Source of the DNA: Lewinellaceae bacterium
GTDB taxonomy: Bacteria; Bacteroidota; Bacteroidia; Chitinophagales; Saprospiraceae
Direction: 5' to 3'
Assembly (NCBI GenBank): GCA_020636135.1
Contig: JACJYK010000001.1
Span: 668,501 to 732,500, forward strand
Length of the DNA: 64,000 bases
Part shown: piece by piece, positions 60,032-64,000 of the stretch
Position numbering within the stretch: the first letter of the stretch is position 1
Layout: each line of letters opens with the position of its first letter
Program-made: the position numbers and the translations under genes
The notes under the pieces: generated by a model
Told to the model about the DNA's origin: nothing
The model's input: only the letters and a program-made list of their open reading frames with translations
Databases searched by the model: none

Positions 60032-62383
60032 ATGGAAACGAAGTCAACTGAAGTTGTCATCTCTTCCGCCCGCAAATTATTGCAAGAACAGAAATACGAC
60101 GAAGCCCTCGGATTACTGGAAAATGCATCGTCCGGCTCAGGCGAAATAACCGGTTTAACCGGATTGGCTCATTTCCTGAAACAGGAATATCAGCTCGCTG
60201 CCGATTTTTACCGGCAAGCCAGCCAGCAGGAACCGGCATCGGAGGAATGGAAATATATGCTGCGGAAATCGGAGGCCAATGCATTTGCCGAAATCCATGA
60301 AAATATCCCGGATATCTATCATTTCGAGCAGGAGAAACTGCTGGACTTGCCGGGCATACCGGAGACCGCATTGCCACGTGAGCTTGACTACCGGGTAAAG
60401 CGCGGTCCAGGGTGGTTGATCCGCACCGGGATAGGTCATGGTTTTGGCGCCGTCATGTCGGCTGCTATGGCCGGGGTCACCTGGACCTTTGGTAAACTTT
60501 TTGGTTACCGGGATCGCATCTGGACCAACTGGTACCGGAGACCGATGTTTCTGGGTGTCATGACCCTGGCTTATATGCGTGAGCGTCTGAATAAATACAA
60601 CCTGTTGAGTGCTTATCCTGCCGGTACGCTGGTAGGCTTTCAGGCCGCAGGACAGGTGCCGCCAGCCGGGACAGCGCATTTCCGCACGGCAAATGGCAGC
60701 TGGAACAATCTGGAAAATCCGATGGAAGGAGCTGCCGGGACCCGGTTTCAGCGCAATGTGAATCCGCAATCCGTAGAACAGGCATTAAAAATGGACCTGC
60801 TCACGCCTAATCCGAGGACCATCAGCCGCCAACTACTTGACCGCGGAGAAAAGATGAAGGAGGTTCCTTTCCTGAATTTACTGGCTGCTGCCTGGATCCA
60901 GTTCCAGAATCACGACTGGATCAGTTATGGAGAACCATTGCGCAATGACTTTTATGCCATACCATTGGATGATGATGATCCGGCGCGGCAACGGTTCTGG
61001 CAGACGAAAATGTTTGTTGGCAAGACCCAGACAGATCCTACGCGGCGGGATCAGGATGTTTACGCCAAAACCTATATCAATGAGTGTACCCACTGGTGGG
61101 ATGGTTCTCAGTTATATGGAAGTGATCTGGAGACGGTTCATTGGTTGCGCAGTGGGGTGGACGGTAAAATGCGGATGAACCCGGACGGGACTTTGCCACG
61201 GGATAAAAAAGGGATAGAAGAGACCGGATATGTGCGCAATTGGTGGGTCGGACTGGCCTTAATGCATACCATCTTCATCAAGGAACACAATGCGATCTGC
61301 GATCACCTGAAAGAAAACAATCCGTCCTGGGATGATAACCAGTTGTTCCAGGTGGCCAGAATGATCAATGCTGCACTGATTGCGAAGATCCATACGGTAG
61401 AGTGGACCCCGGCCGTTCTGCCGAATGCATCTGCAGAACAAGGACTTAACGCCAACTGGTACGGGATCCTGACCAATCTGTTGCACAAGGGTAAAAACAA
61501 AAAAACGGTTGCCGGCATTAATGTCCGCAATCCGGAGATGGGAGGTGTTGTGGGAAACCCGGTAGAAAAACATGGGTGCCCTTATGGGTTGACTCAGGAG
61601 TTTGTTGAAGTATACCGCCTGCACTCGCTGCTTCCTGAAACCATCCATGTACGAAACAGAAAAAATGACAAAGAAACGGAAATCCCGCTCTTTCAGGCCA
61701 GACAGGCCGGGTCCGGCAAGCTTACCGATCAATATGGGATTGAGACGTTGATTTATTCTTTTGGTACCCAGAACCCGGGGCAATTAGTGCTTAATAATTA
61801 CCCGCATTTTATGCGCGAACTCAGTATTCCGGGTAACCCTGTTTACGATATGGGGGCTGTGGATCTGCTGCGGGCACGGGAGCGCGGTGTGCCGAGGTAC
61901 AATGAATTCCGGCGTCAGCTTGGACTTAGCCCGATCAAAAAATTTTCTGATTTGAATGACGATCCGGAAATCGTGCGCAAACTGGAGGCTTGTTACGGAA
62001 GTGAACCCGGTGATGTAGAGAAGCTGGACCTGATGATCGGTACCCTCGGTGAATCGCACCGCCCGACCGGATTTGGATTTGGCGAAACGCTTTTTCAGAT
62101 CTTTTTGCTGAATGCCACCCGGAGACTGCAGGCGGACCGGTTTTATACCGACTGTTACGATGAAGCCCATTATACCAGGGAAGGGCTGGAGTGGATCGAT
62201 CAGAATGATTTCAAATCGGTATTGCTTCGGCATTATCCTGAACTGGCCAAAACCGGATTGGCCAATATCAAGAATGCCTTTGAACCCTGGGATGAGGACG
62301 AACGCCTGGATCCTGCCAGGCATCCTCTACGCGGATTTGATAAAACCTTACACAAAGATCCCTGGAAAGGGGATCGCTGGTGA
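60032..62383 (+). CDS. TPR-haem peroxidase fusion, alpha-dioxygenase-like
   Basis: A 783-residue protein. Residues 5-85 look like two tetratricopeptide repeats (ARKLLQEQKYDEALGLLENA; DFYRQASQQEPASEEWKYML). From about residue 120 to the end is an animal-type haem peroxidase of the fatty-acid alpha-dioxygenase/PGHS branch: the likely distal His294 in QFQNHDW, the conserved THWWDGSQLYGSD near 353-365, and the proximal His454 in KIHTVEWTP. Alpha-dioxygenases insert oxygen into fatty acids and make oxylipins. No signal peptide. The gap before it holds a possible CRP half site (TGTGA at 59895) followed by CAAATTTG at 59933-59940, both weak. Confidence 0.87.
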   Translation: METKSTEVVISSARKLLQEQKYDEALGLLENASSGSGEITGLTGLAHFLKQEYQLAADFYRQASQQEPASEEWKYMLRKSEANAFAEIHENIPDIYHFEQEKLLDLPGIPETALPRELDYRVKRGPGWLIRTGIGHGFGAVMSAAMAGVTWTFGKLFGYRDRIWTNWYRRPMFLGVMTLAYMRERLNKYNLLSAYPAGTLVGFQAAGQVPPAGTAHFRTANGSWNNLENPMEGAAGTRFQRNVNPQSVEQALKMDLLTPNPRTISRQLLDRGEKMKEVPFLNLLAAAWIQFQNHDWISYGEPLRNDFYAIPLDDDDPARQRFWQTKMFVGKTQTDPTRRDQDVYAKTYINECTHWWDGSQLYGSDLETVHWLRSGVDGKMRMNPDGTLPRDKKGIEETGYVRNWWVGLALMHTIFIKEHNAICDHLKENNPSWDDNQLFQVARMINAALIAKIHTVEWTPAVLPNASAEQGLNANWYGILTNLLHKGKNKKTVAGINVRNPEMGGVVGNPVEKHGCPYGLTQEFVEVYRLHSLLPETIHVRNRKNDKETEIPLFQARQAGSGKLTDQYGIETLIYSFGTQNPGQLVLNNYPHFMRELSIPGNPVYDMGAVDLLRARERGVPRYNEFRRQLGLSPIKKFSDLNDDPEIVRKLEACYGSEPGDVEKLDLMIGTLGESHRPTGFGFGETLFQIFLLNATRRLQADRFYTDCYDEAHYTREGLEWIDQNDFKSVLLRHYPELAKTGLANIKNAFEPWDEDERLDPARHPLRGFDKTLHKDPWKGDRW

Positions 62384-62415
62384 TAAAATAAAAAAACCGG
62401 ATCCGAAGACCCGGT
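62384..62415 (-). terminator. Terminator of the fibronectin type III gene
   Basis: On the minus strand ACCGG (62415-62411) and CCGGT (62400-62396) form a five-base stem, followed by a T run. It ends the gene at 62460 and lies next to the stop of the convergent peroxidase gene. Confidence 0.6.
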
Positions 62416-62459
62416 AGCTAGAGAAGAAGGTTTTTAAAAGGACTGAAATGACAATGGTA

Positions 62460-63794
62460 TCACTGGTGTGATATGAATACTTTTTTACTATCCAGATAAG
62501 TGCCGGAACGCACGGTCAGTTGATAAAGTCCTTCTTTGAGGTTCCCGACATCCAAGAGTATATCTTCGCGTGGATCCTTGACCTGCCGGATCAATACCGG
62601 ACGGCCTTCTAGATTGGACAGTTGGACTGTGACCTGGTGCTGGGTCCGGTCTGCTGGTATCTGGACACTTAACTGCTGATCGGCAGGATTGGGATAAAAT
62701 GAAATATGAATGGTCTCTGCCGCATTGTTTTTTCGATTGTCGTTGCCTCGCTGGGATTTCGTGGGTTTATTGACCACCTGTGAAGTCAGCGGACTGGATT
62801 GGACTGTCAGAGAATCTACTACCCTGGTAGTATCGGTACTACCTGTGCTGTCGACCACGGTGGTGTCGCGCAGTCCCAGAGTCCGGAAGTTGGACCAATC
62901 GCTTGAGCCGCTGGTGGAACCATCCGTACAGGTAGCAACCACCCTGAATTTGTAATTACCCATGGGCTCCAGACCTAAGGCCAGGTAGAAGGTGTCAGGT
63001 GTGTTGATGGTATTGCTGTAATAGGTTGTTTGTGATCCGCTCTTGACATCAACCTTGAAAGATGTAGCAGAATCCTGAATGATCCAGCTCAGCAAGGCGC
63101 TGGAATCCGTCACCTCCAATACCGATAAATTTTTGGGCTTGGGGCACTGGTTGAATGTGGTATCTCCCCCGGTCGTTGAAAAATCGATCCAGTCGCTGGA
63201 CCCTGCCGAGTTCTTCTCGCAGGATGCTTTAACCCGGAAATGGTAATTGCCTCCTGGTTCCAAACCCTCCACATTGACGAAAGTATCGGTCGTTACCTGT
63301 GAAAAATTATACGATGTTGTTTGATTTTTACTTTTTACATCGACCTGGAAGTCGACATGTTGAGCGCTGGGTAACCACGTGAGTACCACTGTGGAGTCGG
63401 TAACATCCCGGACTGCCAGATTGGTCGCTTTCGGACATGGACCAGGTCCGGTTACTTTTTCGCCCGTAGTGGTGAACGTGACCCAATTGGTGTTGCCTTT
63501 TCCTTTGTCACAGTTGGCCTGAACTTTGAACCGGTATTCACTGCCGGCTTCCAGTCCATCAACCATGACCGATGTTTCCGACGTGGTGGTAGACCATTTA
63601 AATGCGGTCGTCCCACCACTGTGCATCACATCCACCGAAAAGGTTAAATTTTCCGGAGAGCCGTCCCAGCTTAACACCGCACTGTTGTCAGTGATGCTGC
63701 CGGCTTGAAGGTTTGTCGGTGAACTACATTTTTGTGCGAGCGTATTCAGTGTAAATAATGCAAGAAGCATCACAGTGGTAATCCACTTTCCCAT
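62460..63794 (-). CDS. Secreted three-domain fibronectin type III protein with T9SS sorting domain
   Basis: A 444-residue secreted protein; signal peptide ends FTLNTLAQ. Three fibronectin type III domains follow (residues about 23-110, 118-210 and 216-308), each beginning CPKPxNL or similar and containing VLSW or VLTW and a GLExGxxYxFRV block. A Thr/Ser/Val-rich linker to residue 360 and a type A T9SS sorting domain (FYPNPADQQLSVQI, LKEGLYQLTV) complete it. A surface adhesin or matrix protein is likely; the partner is unknown. Confidence 0.88.
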   Translation of the reverse strand: MGKWITTVMLLALFTLNTLAQKCSSPTNLQAGSITDNSAVLSWDGSPENLTFSVDVMHSGGTTAFKWSTTTSETSVMVDGLEAGSEYRFKVQANCDKGKGNTNWVTFTTTGEKVTGPGPCPKATNLAVRDVTDSTVVLTWLPSAQHVDFQVDVKSKNQTTSYNFSQVTTDTFVNVEGLEPGGNYHFRVKASCEKNSAGSSDWIDFSTTGGDTTFNQCPKPKNLSVLEVTDSSALLSWIIQDSATSFKVDVKSGSQTTYYSNTINTPDTFYLALGLEPMGNYKFRVVATCTDGSTSGSSDWSNFRTLGLRDTTVVDSTGSTDTTRVVDSLTVQSSPLTSQVVNKPTKSQRGNDNRKNNAAETIHISFYPNPADQQLSVQIPADRTQHQVTVQLSNLEGRPVLIRQVKDPREDILLDVGNLKEGLYQLTVRSGTYLDSKKVFISHQ

Positions 63795-63933
63795 ACCAAT
63801 ATTCTTTTTAGTTACACAATAGTTGATGCGTCCGGTACACGTATTGGTTGGAAAAACGAGCTTGCTTAGAAGCGAAAGATAACGGGGGAAATGTTCGGGA
63901 GGATTATGTTCTTATAACTTGATACACGAGCAA

Positions 63934-63987
63934 AAATTGTTCCAGCGTAAATATTTTCCAAATTAATTAAAATTGAAATTGTTCCAG
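63934..63987. repeat. 12-bp direct repeat upstream of the fibronectin-type gene
   Basis: AAATTGTTCCAG occurs exactly at 63934-63945 and 63976-63987, 42 bases apart (four helical turns). It is 140-190 bases upstream of the gene that starts at 63794 and reads left; no gene lies in 63795-64000. Confidence 0.5.
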
Positions 63988-64000
63988 ATGGTTGGCAATA

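Overview
The window comes from a Bacteroidota chromosome, most likely a Saprospiraceae/Lewinella-like lineage (family placement is inference). The evidence is a SusC/SusD/SusE outer-membrane uptake set, four secreted proteins that carry type IX secretion C-terminal sorting domains, many lipoproteins, promoters of the Bacteroidota type (TTG, about 20 bases, TAnnTTTG) and weak ribosome binding sites. No tRNA, rRNA, insertion sequence, prophage or CRISPR array was found.

Region by region. 1-9.4 kb: the tail of an unknown gene, a secreted beta-helix protein, a membrane protein/HTH regulator pair, a DUF2461 protein, a sulfatase lipoprotein, an amidohydrolase, a YfiT/DinB protein, and a TetR regulator followed after one base by a GH53 galactanase. 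9.4-17.9 kb: an alpha-glucan type utilisation locus (SusC, SusD, SusE, GH13) in which the SusD homologue carries an inserted two-module block nearly the same as the binding modules of the neighbouring SusE. 18-30 kb: a flavin monooxygenase and a TlpA-like lipoprotein, a tricorn-like protease followed by an in-frame KRG-coding 9-bp tandem repeat, a DUF457 membrane hydrolase, two T9SS cargo proteins and the remains of a dockerin-like gene.

30-51 kb is the most striking part: an inorganic sulfur oxidation island. It holds an ArsR repressor with a probable operator, two persulfide dioxygenase-rhodanese (CstB-like) genes, a molybdoenzyme resembling the cytoplasmic sulfite dehydrogenase SoeA with its iron-sulfur and membrane subunits fused into one protein, two SulP anion transporters, a free rhodanese, a Dps protein, a split YeeE/YedE thiosulfate-type transporter, an OprO/P-like anion porin, a DUF202 protein, cytochrome bd oxidase (CydAB) and a DUF255 protein. 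A reasonable model is: sulfur anions enter through porin and YeeE/YedE; persulfides are oxidised to sulfite and/or thiosulfate by CstB; sulfite is oxidised to sulfate by the Soe-like complex with electrons going to quinone and then to cytochrome bd; SulP proteins move sulfate. The left part appears to be under ArsR control. Four promoters in the right part have a CRP/FNR-type site (TGTGA-N6-TCACA or a decayed form) at a near-constant 37-38 bases upstream of the -7 element, the geometry of an activator at about -41.5.

51-64 kb: an arylsulfate sulfotransferase and a second sulfotransferase, a CbpA-type DnaJ, a thioredoxin, a LytS/LytTR-type two-component system, a beta-lactamase-family lipoprotein, a TPR-haem peroxidase fusion of the alpha-dioxygenase type, and a fibronectin type III T9SS protein. 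Identifications rest on reading motifs by eye; no database search was possible.
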